Origin: Alternaria dauci
Lineage: Eukaryota; Ascomycota; Dothideomycetes; Pleosporales; Pleosporaceae
NCBI RefSeq assembly: GCF_042100115.1
Contig: NC_091281.1
Location: forward strand, 124,001-188,000
Direction of reading: 5' to 3'
DNA length: 64,000 nucleotides
Both the position numbers and the translations under genes were made by a program. Numbering within the stretch: the first letter of the stretch is position 1; every line of letters starts with the position of its first letter. The notes under the pieces were generated by a model, which was not told the origin of the DNA, ran no database searches, and saw only the letters and a program-made list of their open reading frames with translations. Below are positions 1 through 10,129 of this stretch, in pieces.

Positions 1-124
1 ACTCTTTTCCACCTGATCATTCCATATCCTACCTCACGGACTATCGCCAATATCTATCTCGCCTTAGTACGGACCGAGCTTAGAGAAGTATAGCCTAACC
101 CCGTGTAACACTTAGGTACTAGGC
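1..124. other. Left-edge patch of normal composition
   Basis: This short stretch still contains CpA, TpG and CpG dinucleotides and has ordinary base composition. The sequence to its right loses them almost completely. It is either the edge of unique DNA or a part of the repeat that escaped mutation. No reading frame of note is present. Confidence 0.5.
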
Positions 125-1164
125 TAACTACTATATCTTATAAATATATAGCTAGCGTTCTAATATAGCTAAGGAGTATACTAAGTAGATATAAATATAT
201 TATCTACTTACCTCCTATATATATAATAATAGAGGATACCCTAAGGAAGGTAACTATAGTATAGTCTTCTCTAACACGACTTAAATACGTTTCTAATAGG
301 TTATAGTTTTAGTATAGTAAGGTAATAAAGTATAAGATATAGAAGTTAAACTTACCCTTCTTAAATATAATTATTTAAATAATAAATATACTAGTAAAAG
401 ACGTAAGTATAATACTATTAAAAGATACTATAATAAATTATAGTAAAAGTATATCTCCTAAACACCTATTTTAACTATATATAGCTATATATATTTAATA
501 ATAGATAGGTTAAAGCTAAAGCCCTAAACTTTAGGTAGTTCTAGAAAGTTATAGTAACGTTAGGGAGAAGAGGAGTTTAGTGTTATATAGGGGTAAGCTA
601 TACTTCTCTAAGCTTAGTTTATACTAAGGTAAGATAAGCTTAGGTAATAGTCTATAAGGTAGTATATAAAATAATTAGGTAGAAAAGAGTTATTATTATA
701 ACTAAAGGATAATAATACTAATTCTATAAATAATAGAAAAACTAGTTAATAATCTATATAAGAGATAAACTATTTAAGTTAACTATAATAAGTATAATAA
801 TAAGATCTAATATATTCTTATACCTATTACCTTAGGTCTTACTATCTCTTTTATCCCTTTACTAGTAGATAGTTATAATAGCGCTACTATCTTAAAGTAC
901 TCTACTATCCTAGATATTAGATCTTAGCGTAATAGTATATTATATAACTTAGTACACCCTATACTTAGCTTTCTTTCTTTTATATATAGCTTTCCTTATA
1001 TAAGGAGGATTTAACCTTTATTACTTATAATATTTAGGGGGAAGAGGAGTTTTTAAACTATAGTTTATAGCTTATATCTAGGCTTATAACTATAGTACTT
1101 AAGAATAAAGAGATATTAAAGTAACTTTAATTTTCTTCTCTAAACTCCTATACTTTAATATATT

Positions 1165-1191
1165 TAGTATATCTAGTATATCTAGTATATC
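1165..1191. repeat. Short tandem repeat, 9-bp unit x3
   Basis: Three successive copies of TAGTATATC, followed by a degenerate partial copy, inside the RIP block. It may be an original tandem repeat or a chance product of the very low complexity. Confidence 0.6.
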
Positions 1192-1448
1192 TAGTAGCTC
1201 TAGTATCTCTAATATAAAGGTTATTATATATAATATTATTATAAGTATAAAGAGCCTATTTTTAGTAAGTTTAGTAACCCTCTTAGTAACTATAGTAGCT
1301 ACTATTAAATAGTATAGTAAGTATAAAGTTATTATTAAGATTAACCCCTTTAAAAGTAACTTTAAGTATAAGTTCTAGACTTATATTTAATCCTTTAGCC
1401 TATTATATAAGTTTACTAAAAAAGAATTTAATTATATACTTAGGGACC

Positions 1449-1496
1449 CTTAGCTTTAGCCTTTATAGACTTTTTTTATTATTATTATAGTATATA
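1449..1496 (+). repeat. Direct repeat copy 1 (about 48 bp)
   Basis: The segment starting CTTAGCTTTAGCCTTTATAG and running through a T-run, (ATT)n and TATAGTATAT recurs almost unchanged at 2617-2666. This copy lies immediately left of the left inverted-repeat arm, so the two copies bracket that arm. Confidence 0.8.
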
Positions 1497-1498
1497 TA

Positions 1499-2616
1499 AT
1501 TCTTTATTTTCTATAGGTATAGGGGTATTATTAAAATAAAACTTTAAAGAAATATAAAGTAGCTATCCCTCTACTTATTAGTTATAAAAGTTTATAAAAA
1601 AGATAAAGTAATAATATAGTTTAAATATAGGACTAATTAGTGTTATCTAAGGGTAAAGCTCTAACGTCTATATATAAAAACTAAAGTTAAATAAATTTAC
1701 TAAAGGTAACTAAAAAGATACCTATTAAACCTTAGTAGGCCTAATAGGGATTACTAGCTATTAGCTAGTAATATAATTATAATATATTATAAAGGGGAGA
1801 GAGGATATAGTATATTTACTATAATTAAGAGGAGGTTATATAAAGCCTAACTACTTCTTACCTTTATACTAATACTAATATATAAGCTTTAATACTATAT
1901 ATAATTATTTTATACTATGTATAATTACCTTATATATAAATACTATAGTAATCCTTAATATATTATACTATAAGAATAATTATACCCTAGTAGGGGAGGT
2001 CCTACTTATACTATTTAGTAATATAAAAGATCTAAGTATTATATATATTAGTAAGCTACCCCTAAAAGTCTTCTAAGAGTTAGAGGAGCGTAAACCTAAG
2101 GTCCTTTAGTACTTTTACTATACTAAACCTAATAAGGACCTTATAAAAGAGACTAGGGTTAGCTTTATTATAATAAAAGAGATAATAGAAAAGACTATAA
2201 TAATAATCTTAAGGAAGAAAAGGTTTAAGTTAATATTTATTATATATATTAATATATATTACCTTATTAAGCTTATTAAGTATAGCTACTTAGTTATAGT
2301 AGCTTTAGGCGTTAGTAAAAAGACTAAGGAGTAACTATATTAATAAATCCTAAATATTAATAAGGTAGTTAAAGAGAGAGATCTAAGTATTATAAAGAGG
2401 GAGTTTAAATATATACTATAAGGAGAGTAAAATAAGGTATAGATAGCTATACTACTAGTATTCCTCTAGCTAAAGTTAATTATCTAGTAGTAATAGTATT
2501 ATAGATAGCTATATTTAAATAAGGCTATAACTATAACTATAGGGGTAGTAAAAGGCTTTATAGGTTATAGTTAGTAGTAATATAAGTATTATAAGGAAGG
2601 GATATAGTAGGGGTAA
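1499..2616 (+). repeat. Inverted repeat, left arm (about 1.12 kb)
   Basis: This arm pairs in reverse complement with 2861-3977; paired positions sum to about 5477. Matching anchors include AGGGGTATTATTAAAA near 1521 against 3952, GGGTAAAGCT at 1651 against about 3827, TTAGCTAGTAATATAATTAT near 1755, and GGATATAGTAGGGG near 2600 against about 2875. The arms differ mainly at scattered transitions, as expected if both were mutated by RIP after duplication. About 244 bp of unrelated AT-rich spacer separates them. Confidence 0.85.
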
Positions 2617-2666
2617 CTTAGCCTTAGCCTTTATAGACTTTTTTTTTATTATTATTATAGTATATT
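2617..2666 (+). repeat. Direct repeat copy 2 (about 50 bp)
   Basis: Second copy of the 1449-1496 sequence, with one extra T in the T-run. It begins exactly where the homology of the left inverted-repeat arm ends. Sequences beyond the two copies are not similar, so the duplication is limited to this segment. Confidence 0.8.
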
Positions 2667-2860
2667 TAGAGACTTTTTTTAAGATAAAGTATTAACTAGG
2701 TAACTATAAGCTTATATAAGCTTATATTTAGTACTACTAGTATATATATAGTATATTATAAATACTAGATACTAAAGATATATAATAGTATTATACGTAG
2801 ACTAGAGACTATAATAACCTTTTAACTTATATACTATCCTTTACTATATCTACCCTTTAT

Positions 2861-3977
2861 AACTACCATTACTATATCCCTTCTTTATTATATCTATATT
2901 AATACTAACTATAACCTCCTTTTACTATCTTTATAGTTATAGTTAAAGCCTTATTTAAACGCTATTTATAATACTATTACTACTAGAAAATAAACTTTAG
3001 TTAGAGGAATACTAGTAGTATAGTTATTTATATCTTATTTTACTCTTCTTATAGTATATATCTAAACTCCCTCTTTAAAATACCTAGATCTCTCTCCTTA
3101 ACTACCTTATTAATATCTAGGATTTATTAGTATAGCTACTCCTTAATCTCTTTACTAACGCCTAAGGTTACTACAGCTAAGTAGCTATACCTAATAAGCT
3201 TAATAAGGTAATATATATTAGTATATATAATAAATATTAACTTAAACCTTTTCTTCCTTAAGATTATTATTATAGTCTTTTCTATTATCTCTTTTATTAT
3301 AATATAGCTAACCTTAGTCTCTTTTATAAGGTCCTTATTAGGTTTAGTATAGTAAAAGTACTAAAGGATCTTAAGTTTATACTCCTCTAACTCCTAAAAG
3401 ACTTTTAGGGGTAGTTTACTAATATATATAATACTTAGATCTTTTATATTATTAATTAGTATAAGTAAGACCTCCTCTACTAAAGTATAATTATTCTTAT
3501 TATATACTTTATTAAGGATTACTATAGTATTTATATATAAGGTAATTATATATAGTATAAATTAATTATATATAGTATTAAAGCTTATAAGTTAATATTA
3601 GTATAAAGGTTAGAAGTAGCTTAGTTTTTATATAACCTCTTCTTAGTTATAGTAAATATACTATATCCTCTCCTCTCTCCCTTTATAATATATTATAATT
3701 ATATTACTAGCTAATAGCTAGTAATCCTTATTAGGCCTACTAAGGTTTAATAGGTATCTTTTTTTAGTTACCTTTAGTAAATTTATTTAACTTTAGTTTT
3801 TATATATAGATGTTAGAGCTTTACCCTTATAAAATACTAATTAGTCTTATATTTAAACTATATTATTACTTTATCTTTTTTATTAACTTTTATAACTAAT
3901 AAGTAGAGGGATAGCTACTTTTTATTTCTTTAAAGTTATATTTTAATAATACCCCTACACTTGCAGAAAATAAAAAA
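2861..3977 (-). repeat. Inverted repeat, right arm (about 1.12 kb)
   Basis: Reverse-complement partner of 1499-2616. Its outermost 20 bases (3958-3977) keep CpA and TpG while the corresponding bases of the left arm are converted to TA-rich forms, so the mutated zone stops just inside the end of the homology. No coding frame survives. Confidence 0.85.
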
Positions 3978-5285
3978 TCGTAGACATAGATAGGGATCCC
4001 CGTTCAAGTTTGGCCTCATTTCGGCTGCTCGGGCCAAAAAACTCCGCCCCTGGTAGTTGAACCGATCACGTAATCTCTTCAACATCCATCAAGATCAGCG
4101 ACCATTCTGAAGACAATAGACGCAACATTCTCCGTCGACTTGTATACGCCATGTTTGAGTACGGATGCGCGCTTTCGCAGGCCCGTGTAGTAAGCACGAG
4201 TAGGATGTGCTTGGCAGTCTCGCTCCCGGTCCCGTCAGCACCAGAACTGGCCTCGATGACACATCCCTGTCCCGATATGCCATGCACCATTTGGGCCATG
4301 GATCTGGATCTGGGGTACGATCCAAATCAATCCAGAGCCCGGGTTCTCTCCTTATTGGGTTAAACGCCTATTACATCAAGTTTGGTTTTGGAGCAAGAAG
4401 GCCGATTCAGTTAAAGCGAATCCAATCCAACCTTTCCAAATTGCCTCTAATCCGATAAAATCGCTGTACACAAGTCCGCAAAGAGGAAAAAGGCGGCATA
4501 ATGCACAAGTCAGCAATTAATCCAAGTCTTTGGCATACAATTTAGCGGCGCAAGCCTCGCATAAGCAATGGTATTCGCTGGAACAGTATCTACAATCAGA
4601 TCGAGACACTGCAAGCTCAGGACACCTTTCGGGGAGTTCCTGGAATCTTCGCGACAACGAGCCCCAAAAGAGAATAGTAAAGGCCGGTAGACAGAAGATG
4701 AAGATGCTTTACACAACGTTATGGTCAGGGGCACCCTCAGTAAAAACGACTAGAAGATCATCGTCTAGTACAAAGATCTCCTCAAGCTATGTTGGGCGGC
4801 GACGATAGATCGTTAGGGCCAGCTAGGTAACAGCAAGTCTGATGGGCTCAGCAACGTTCCGACGGACATTGAGTGCGTCTTCGGACACCTTACGGCCGCG
4901 CATAGCGAATACAAAGATGCTTCACCAGATACTATTAGGGGAAAATAACATTTCATTACTCTAATCAAAATCGCACTCGATAAAGCCGAGGCAACTGTTC
5001 CCCAAGACACAACCCAAATGATTATTGCTATACAATAGGCTTTACCGGGTTACCCAAAGGAAACTCTTTGCACTCGTGGATAAGGCCGACTTGTCAGGAT
5101 TGTAGCTTCTTATAACTTCAACGCATTCGTGCCTGTAGCCAGGCCATATTTAAACATTAAGGCAACTCCTCCGTACCCTCAAAACCATCTCATAGACCCC
5201 AGTGCTTTGTATCTCAATGCGAGAATGCGATTACTTCGACATAGTTAGAAAGTCATTACTGATTTTAGTTTTATAGCTTGCTTAC
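3978..5285. other. Intergenic, no supported gene
   Basis: Normal-composition DNA between the RIP block and the small secreted protein gene. Only short overlapping open frames without domain signals or consistent splice signals are present. It may include decayed sequence; nothing can be assigned. Confidence 0.5.
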
Positions 5286-5531
5286 TTATTTGCTGATTTG
5301 AAGGCCGGCGGCATCGTCTTTGGCTGGATTGATACGGAATCCTGAGCTGAGCTGATCTTGTCGGGTTTGAAGAGAAGAATCAGAATCTCGGTTGTTGAGA
5401 CTGTGAGGAGCCGCATCGTTTTTGGCCGAATCTATGATAAGTCCTGAACTTAATCGATCCTGCTCAACAGGAAGAGGTGCAGCGGCGGCGAAACCAGCAG
5501 CGAGGAGAATGACAAAGGTAGAAAGCTTCAT
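5286..5531 (-). CDS. Small secreted protein with two imperfect repeats
   Basis: An 81-residue protein. Residues 1-20 form a clean signal peptide (a Lys, then a run of Val, Ile, Leu and Ala, ending Ala-Ala-Ala-Ala-Pro), so the product is probably exported. The mature part contains two related blocks, QDRLSSGLIIDSAKNDAA and QDQLSSGFRINPAKDDAA, separated by an Asn/Ser/Asp-rich spacer that ends in Thr-Arg. There is no cysteine. A longer in-frame reading exists, but the ATG at 5531 is preferred: it opens directly on the signal peptide and lies about 90 bp below a TATA box. No family is recognised. Small size, secretion and proximity to a RIP block fit the general profile of fungal effector or cell-surface peptides, but function is unknown. 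Confidence 0.7.
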   Translation of the reverse strand: MKLSTFVILLAAGFAAAAPLPVEQDRLSSGLIIDSAKNDAAPHSLNNRDSDSSLQTRQDQLSSGFRINPAKDDAAGLQISK

Positions 5532-5616
5532 GATGTAAATCTGGTGTAGAGAAGACTTGGAGAAAGAGTTGATACTTGAAGAATGGCTGGGTAGAGAGTA
5601 CATCTCGATGCAAAGG

Positions 5617-5624
5617 TATTTATA
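5617..5624 (-). promoter_or_regulatory. TATA box of the small secreted protein gene
   Basis: TATAAATA on the minus strand, about 90 bp upstream of the ATG at 5531. The spacing supports the shorter start and a 5' leader of roughly 60 nt. Confidence 0.55.
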
Positions 5625-5639
5625 CATACTGTGAAAGTA

Positions 5640-6639
5640 TTTTACAACTCCTTTCAGATAGTCTCCTTTGGCTCCTAGACTCGAATCTACGGCATCTAGC
5701 TACCACATAATTACCGGGCATTTCTACTAACGGTCAGTACCGTGAAATTTGAACACAGAGCCAAGGAAGACTACACCTTTGTAGGGCCTGGAAATTCATG
5801 TGTAGATAGTAGTTGCCATAAACGGTTATGGCTGTGACAGACGTCCAGATCCGTGCGGCTCTAGAACTGGAGTCGCCGCCGTCGCCGCCACCACCACTGC
5901 AGCGCTCGCAGCCCGCGATTTAGGCGATCTCCCCGTTGAACAAGTGCTTTTCAGGCGAACAGTGCTTGCATGGCAAGAGCCGTATTCGGCGTCGTGATAG
6001 GGGTCGGGTCAAGTGACGTCTCCGGTGCTGGAAACACTGCAGCTACTCGTGCTAGGACACGCAACCTTGGAATGTTGTTGATGGGTACGTAGCAATGACT
6101 TGAGATAGGTACCGTGGTACATTGCCTGAACCGGCAGGTACTCTTACCAGAGAATGTCGGTCTTGAAAACTCTTGGATGTGTAATGCTTTGCGCAAAAAA
6201 TACTTGGGGTCGAGAGAATCGCCTGGCCCGTCTTACCTGCATGAACGGGACAGCGATAACCCTCCTGACGAGCCCATGTAGCCGACTCTGGAAATAAACC
6301 ATGGTAGGCAATGACACGATGGCTGGTAGCTATACGATTCGAGTTCAGATGCCATGATTCGATCCGAACTGCCATCCCGAATATCAACCCGATGATTGTC
6401 GCGATACAGGAGGCCTCCCAGGAGACGGAAAAGCGACGCTACACTCTCGATCCGAACGGCCACTAGAGAATTTGCGCAGCGCAGGCTGCACCCACGAATA
6501 AAAACACGAAAAGACAAACCGTCGCCTACTTGTGACCATGATGGCATTCAGATGCCATGTAGCCTGACGAGGCTGTGACCCGCGCAGTCGCAAAAGAAGG
6601 GTCCAGTGCTTACGTTTACGCGTGAGCCTAGCGCGCTAC
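5640..6639. other. Intergenic, no supported gene
   Basis: About 1 kb between divergent genes. Several open frames of 60-110 codons overlap on the minus strand but show no signal peptide, domain or plausible splicing and look like chance frames. Confidence 0.5.
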
Positions 6640-6665
6640 CACGTGACGTGCTGCTGATGACGTCA
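6640..6665 (+). promoter_or_regulatory. CACGTG E-box and TGACGTCA CRE upstream of CsbD-like gene
   Basis: CACGTG at 6640-6645, TGACGTG just after it, and the perfect palindrome TGACGTCA at 6658-6665. The latter is the consensus site of ATF/CREB bZIP factors (Atf1/AtfA in fungi). They lie about 145-170 bp upstream of the ATG at 6809, a typical promoter distance. Regulation of the CsbD-like gene by a stress bZIP factor is inferred. Confidence 0.55.
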
Positions 6666-6808
6666 ACGTAACCGCCATGTCATATAGTATCCAAACCTCG
6701 AGCTGCTGCAGACCATCGACCATCTACGTCTCTAAATTGTCTGATTCCTACCTTAGACCAACGCATAACTTCCTTCACACCTACACGGCAACCATACTAC
6801 AAACCAAC

Positions 6809-7153
6809 ATGTCTGCACCACCCGCACCAAACAACCCCGGCCTTGTCTCTTCGCACGCGCAATACGTCAAGGGCGCAGCTGAGGTACGACACGATGATGC
6901 CTTTGTCGCAGACACTTGACCACATTCACAATACTGATCTGTTCAACAGGAGACCATCGGAAACGTTACGGGCGCCGAGGCATGGAAGGCATCGGGCGCG
7001 CAGGACAAGTCGCAAGCCGTCGAGGCAATGAAGGCGGCATCAGCGAACCGTGATCCCAGCCAGCAAGGCCTGGGAGGCATCGAGGAGAAGGCGGGAAATC
7101 TTGTGGGCTGCGAGGGCATGCAGAAGGAGGGTGCTGAGAGTAAGAAGCAATAG
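6809..7153 (+). CDS. CsbD-like small stress protein
   Basis: Two exons, 6809-6883 and 6950-7153, joined in phase 0 across a 66-nt intron (GTACGA...CAACAG, branch-like CTGAT); 92 residues. The sequence has the pattern of fungal CsbD-like proteins: a Ser/Pro/Asn N-terminus, HAQYVKGAAE, ETIGNVTGAEAWKASG, a conserved AASANRDP, and EKAGNLVGCEGMQKEGAESKKQ at the C-terminus. Family members are small, soluble, hydrophilic proteins; bacterial CsbD is a general-stress protein, and some fungal relatives are annotated as mismatched or cruciform DNA-binding proteins. The molecular function is not settled. Length is normal for the family. Possible CRE and E-box sites lie just upstream. Confidence 0.9.
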
Positions 7154-7422
7154 GGGGCGATGATATACGTCGCAACACGATATTTAATGAGGAATGAAGT
7201 TTTAAACGAAGACAAATGCGCGTATGTCCATGTGATTATTGCCCTGCATGGTGATCCAGATGTGTTGCACGTCATTGCTAGTCGCATCGTGAGCTGCGGT
7301 TGGCGAAGCATGGTCCGTGAGCTTGAGCTTGAGCTTCTCGATTGCGCGCAACCCACGACACAACCTCACCGTCGCATTTCTACCAAACCGCCACAAATCA
7401 CACAGACCACGACCTCTCCACC

Positions 7423-8456
7423 ATGGCGCCCCCAATACGCGCGCGCTCCATCAAATCCGACGCCTTCCACGAACACTTCCGCAAGCTCAAAACGTCCGTG
7501 TACCAAGACAGTCCGCGCCCCAACGCCGTCTCGACATCGCACTACATCCGCTCGCTGTCCTGGAACGCGTCTGGCACGTTTATTGCCACGGGCGCCGCGG
7601 ACAGGACACTGCGCATCTGGAACCCGGAAAAGACGAATGCGAAAAACTCGACGGAGCTGCGCACGCCCAATACGACGGCCGCGCTCGAACGCGTCGCGTT
7701 CCACCCAATCAATGAGAATGAGCTGGCGAGCGCGACGTCGGATGGCATGGTCAGGTTCTGGGACATACGGTCTAAGGCTAGTGTGGGCGAAGTGAAAGTC
7801 GGCGAGTGTCCGTTTACGCTGGCGTGGACACCAGATGGCAGCGGATTGGTTGCAGGGAGAAAGGTGATTGACTATGAAAAGACGTGATACAATACGCTCT
7901 AACATAGTCCTAGGATAACCTCCTCGTCACCATTGATCGATCGGCTCTCAGCGTCGTCTCGGAGCACCAGCAAGTCTACCAAACAAACCAATGCGTCTTC
8001 GACTGGTCGGGCAACCACCTCTACTCGACCGTCGGCGACGGCAGCGTGCGCCTGCTGCAATACCCCTCGTTTGAAAACACGCTCACGCTCAACGCCCACA
8101 CCTCTGCATGCTACGCCGTCTCACTATCGCCCAGCGGCGAGTATCTGGCTGCCGGCGGCGGCGACGCGCTCATCTCGCTCTGGGACACACAGGAATGGAT
8201 ATGCACACGCACGCTGGAGCTGACGGGCGGCATCATCAAGTCGGTCGATTTCTCGTTCGACGGCAGCTATGTGACGGCTGGCTCGGACGACAAGGAGGAG
8301 AAAAAGATTCGCATTGCGCATGTCCATACGGGGGACATTGTTCACACGATTGATGTGCCGACGCCGGCATTGCATGTCGCGTGGCACCCATGCCGGTACA
8401 TACTAGCGTACTCGGCCGAGAATCTGGGGTTGAAGATCGTCGGGGGCATCAGCTAG
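7423..8456 (+). CDS. TEX1: THO complex WD40 subunit Tex1/THOC3
   Basis: Exons 7423-7863 and 7914-8456, intron 50 nt (GTGATT...CTAAC...CCTAG), phase 0; 327 residues. The ATG sits in a good context (CCACCATGG). The protein is a WD40 propeller: blade motifs such as SLSWNASGTFIATGAADRT, RVAFHPINENELASATSDG, FTLAWTPDGSGLVAGRK, CVFDWSGNHLYSTVGDG and AVSLSPSGEYLAAGGGDA occur at regular spacing. It matches Tex1/THOC3, a subunit of the THO/TREX complex that couples transcription to packaging and export of mRNA in the nucleus. Length is as expected (about 320-350). It lies 269 bp after the CsbD-like gene and 247 bp before the dehydrogenase, all on the same strand, with no sign of functional linkage. 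Confidence 0.9.
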
Positions 8457-8703
8457 TGAGCCATGGGCAACAGGACAAGAGAAGTTGGCGTTGATGAGGT
8501 CTGCAGGTTCGCACGATACCCCCCATGATTAGAAAATTCACACACGGTATCTCTCGGAGACATTACAAAGCGGCTTATTCGCGTCCTTTTGTGACGCAAT
8601 CGCATCGACATATATCGGGATAACCGAGGCCGACGTCTACTCGTAAGATACTTCTGTTCGAGCAACCCCGAGCCGTCGTCGCACAACCTACACCTGTACC
8701 ACC

Positions 8704-9788
8704 ATGGACGTAGCAACGCCCCTCAGACCAGCCGATCTCTTCTCCGCCAAAGGCCTAGTAGTCGTCATAACCGGCGGCGGCAGTGGTACGTCCCTGAAGC
8801 TCCAAGCTACCCCACCAAGCCCCGCGCCATCCTGCGCCCTTAAACCATACCACCATAACCAACAGCACACTCACCACCACCACCACCAGGTCTCGGCCTC
8901 GCCATCGCATCCGCCCTCTACCAAAATGGCGCCGCACACATCTACCTCCTCGGCCGGCGCGCCGACGTCCTACAAAAAGCCGCCGACGACATCCAATCCA
9001 CCGCACCACACGACCCCCAATACACACCCGGCTCCATCCACGCCCTCCCCTGCGACGTAGCAAACCTATCCTCCGTCCGCGCCGCCGCGGACACCATCAA
9101 ACAAGAAATCGGCTACGTCGACGTCCTCATCAACAACGCAGGCGTCCTCGGGCCCCGAAACGGCAAAGACATTTACGCCGCGGAAAACATCCAGCAACTC
9201 GCCGACGCCATGCTCGCCGGGTATGACGATGAGAAAACTGGCTGGACCGCCGCCATGGCAATCAACACACAATCCGTCATCGGCGTCAGCGCATCGTTTC
9301 TGCCCCTCCTCGACGCAGCGAATACGCGGCGCGGATGGGCGACAGGGAAAGTAAGCGGCCCGAGTACAGCACGGAACCGCGATCTTGATGTCGCGGCGAA
9401 GAACGGGATAGACGCGGATGACGACCGTCTCGCACACATCATCACTGTTGCATCCGTCGCTTCCTACCTCCGCATCGTCTCCGCGGGTCTCGCATACAAC
9501 GCTAGTAAAGCTGCTGCCTCCCACCTCGGGAAAATGCTAGCAACGGTCTTAGCGGAATGGGGCGTCCGTAGTAATATTGTGTGTCCCGGCCCGTATCCGA
9601 GTGATATGACGGTGGGGCTGGAGAAAGTGGTGTTTGGGCCGAGTCAGATTCCGCAGGGCAGGATGGGGGGGATTGGGGATGTGGGCGGGTTGATGTTGTT
9701 TTTGGTGGGCAAGGCGGGGACGTTTGTTAATGGGAGTGTGCAGCTTACGGATGGGGGGAGGGCGGGGGTGTTGCCGGGTGTGTATTAG
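8704..9788 (+). CDS. Short-chain dehydrogenase/reductase
   Basis: Exons 8704-8785 and 8890-9788, joined within a Gly codon across a 104-nt intron (GTACGT...CACCAG) that carries a run of CAC triplets; 326 residues. A classical SDR Rossmann enzyme: the cofactor loop TGGGSGLGLA is completed by the splice, the NNAG motif follows at about residue 110, a Ser-rich strand (TVASVASYL) precedes the YNASK catalytic Tyr-x-x-x-Lys, and VCPGPYPSDM gives the usual Pro-Gly after strand 6. The GRR after the second strand suggests NADP(H) preference. The pattern resembles fungal SDRs annotated as 3-oxoacyl-ACP-reductase-like, but the substrate cannot be read from sequence. No biosynthetic neighbours accompany it. 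Confidence 0.88.
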
Positions 9789-10129
9789 GTGTAAGGGGTC
9801 TGGTTTGGGAGGGTAGATGGTGGAAAAACTTGGAGCAATTGGATATACCATGTTCGATGCGTCTTTGCCTTGTCTACGCGGGTCTGTGAGTATCTGTTCA
9901 TGCTTGTGCGATGTCATGAATGTTTTTCAGACTTGCATTCAGTAGAACAAGGCCGCTCATGAGCCTATGAACCTCCACTTGATCGGATATGAATGCCTGG
10001 CACTATCTCTAGAAAGTACAGCAGGCAAGGGTAACTTTTTCCACCATCCACATCCATCAGGTATCTATACTCTCCCCAAACCGCCTCATCCCCATCTTCA
10101 CACTCACATCCCATCTCCATCCCATCTCC
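9789..10129. other. Convergent 3' intergenic region
   Basis: Between the ends of the SDR gene (+) and TRL1 (-). It contains C- and CA-rich low-complexity sequence and presumably both 3' UTRs; no gene seen. Confidence 0.6.

Larger units (their letters stand above)
125..3957. mobile_element. RIP-mutated AT-rich relic repeat block
   Basis: About 3.8 kb in which nearly every dinucleotide step is TA, AT, AA or TT, and CpA/TpG are almost missing while TpA is in great excess. That is the product expected from repeat-induced point mutation (C to T, preferentially in CpA) acting on duplicated DNA in filamentous ascomycetes. All frames are full of TAA and TAG, so no protein survives. The right border is abrupt: normal composition resumes around 3958-3978. 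The duplicated nature is visible inside the block as a large inverted repeat and a 48-bp direct repeat. The original element was probably a transposon, but its class cannot be read from what remains. Confidence 0.9.

Noticed and set aside
125..3957. Mitochondrial or plasmid DNA as the source of the AT-rich block
   Set aside because: The specific loss of CpA/TpG and the internal duplication fit RIP; no mitochondrial gene frame is visible.
7366..7905. 179-codon minus-strand frame
   Set aside because: Antisense to TEX1, whose WD40 repeats and intron are clear on the plus strand.
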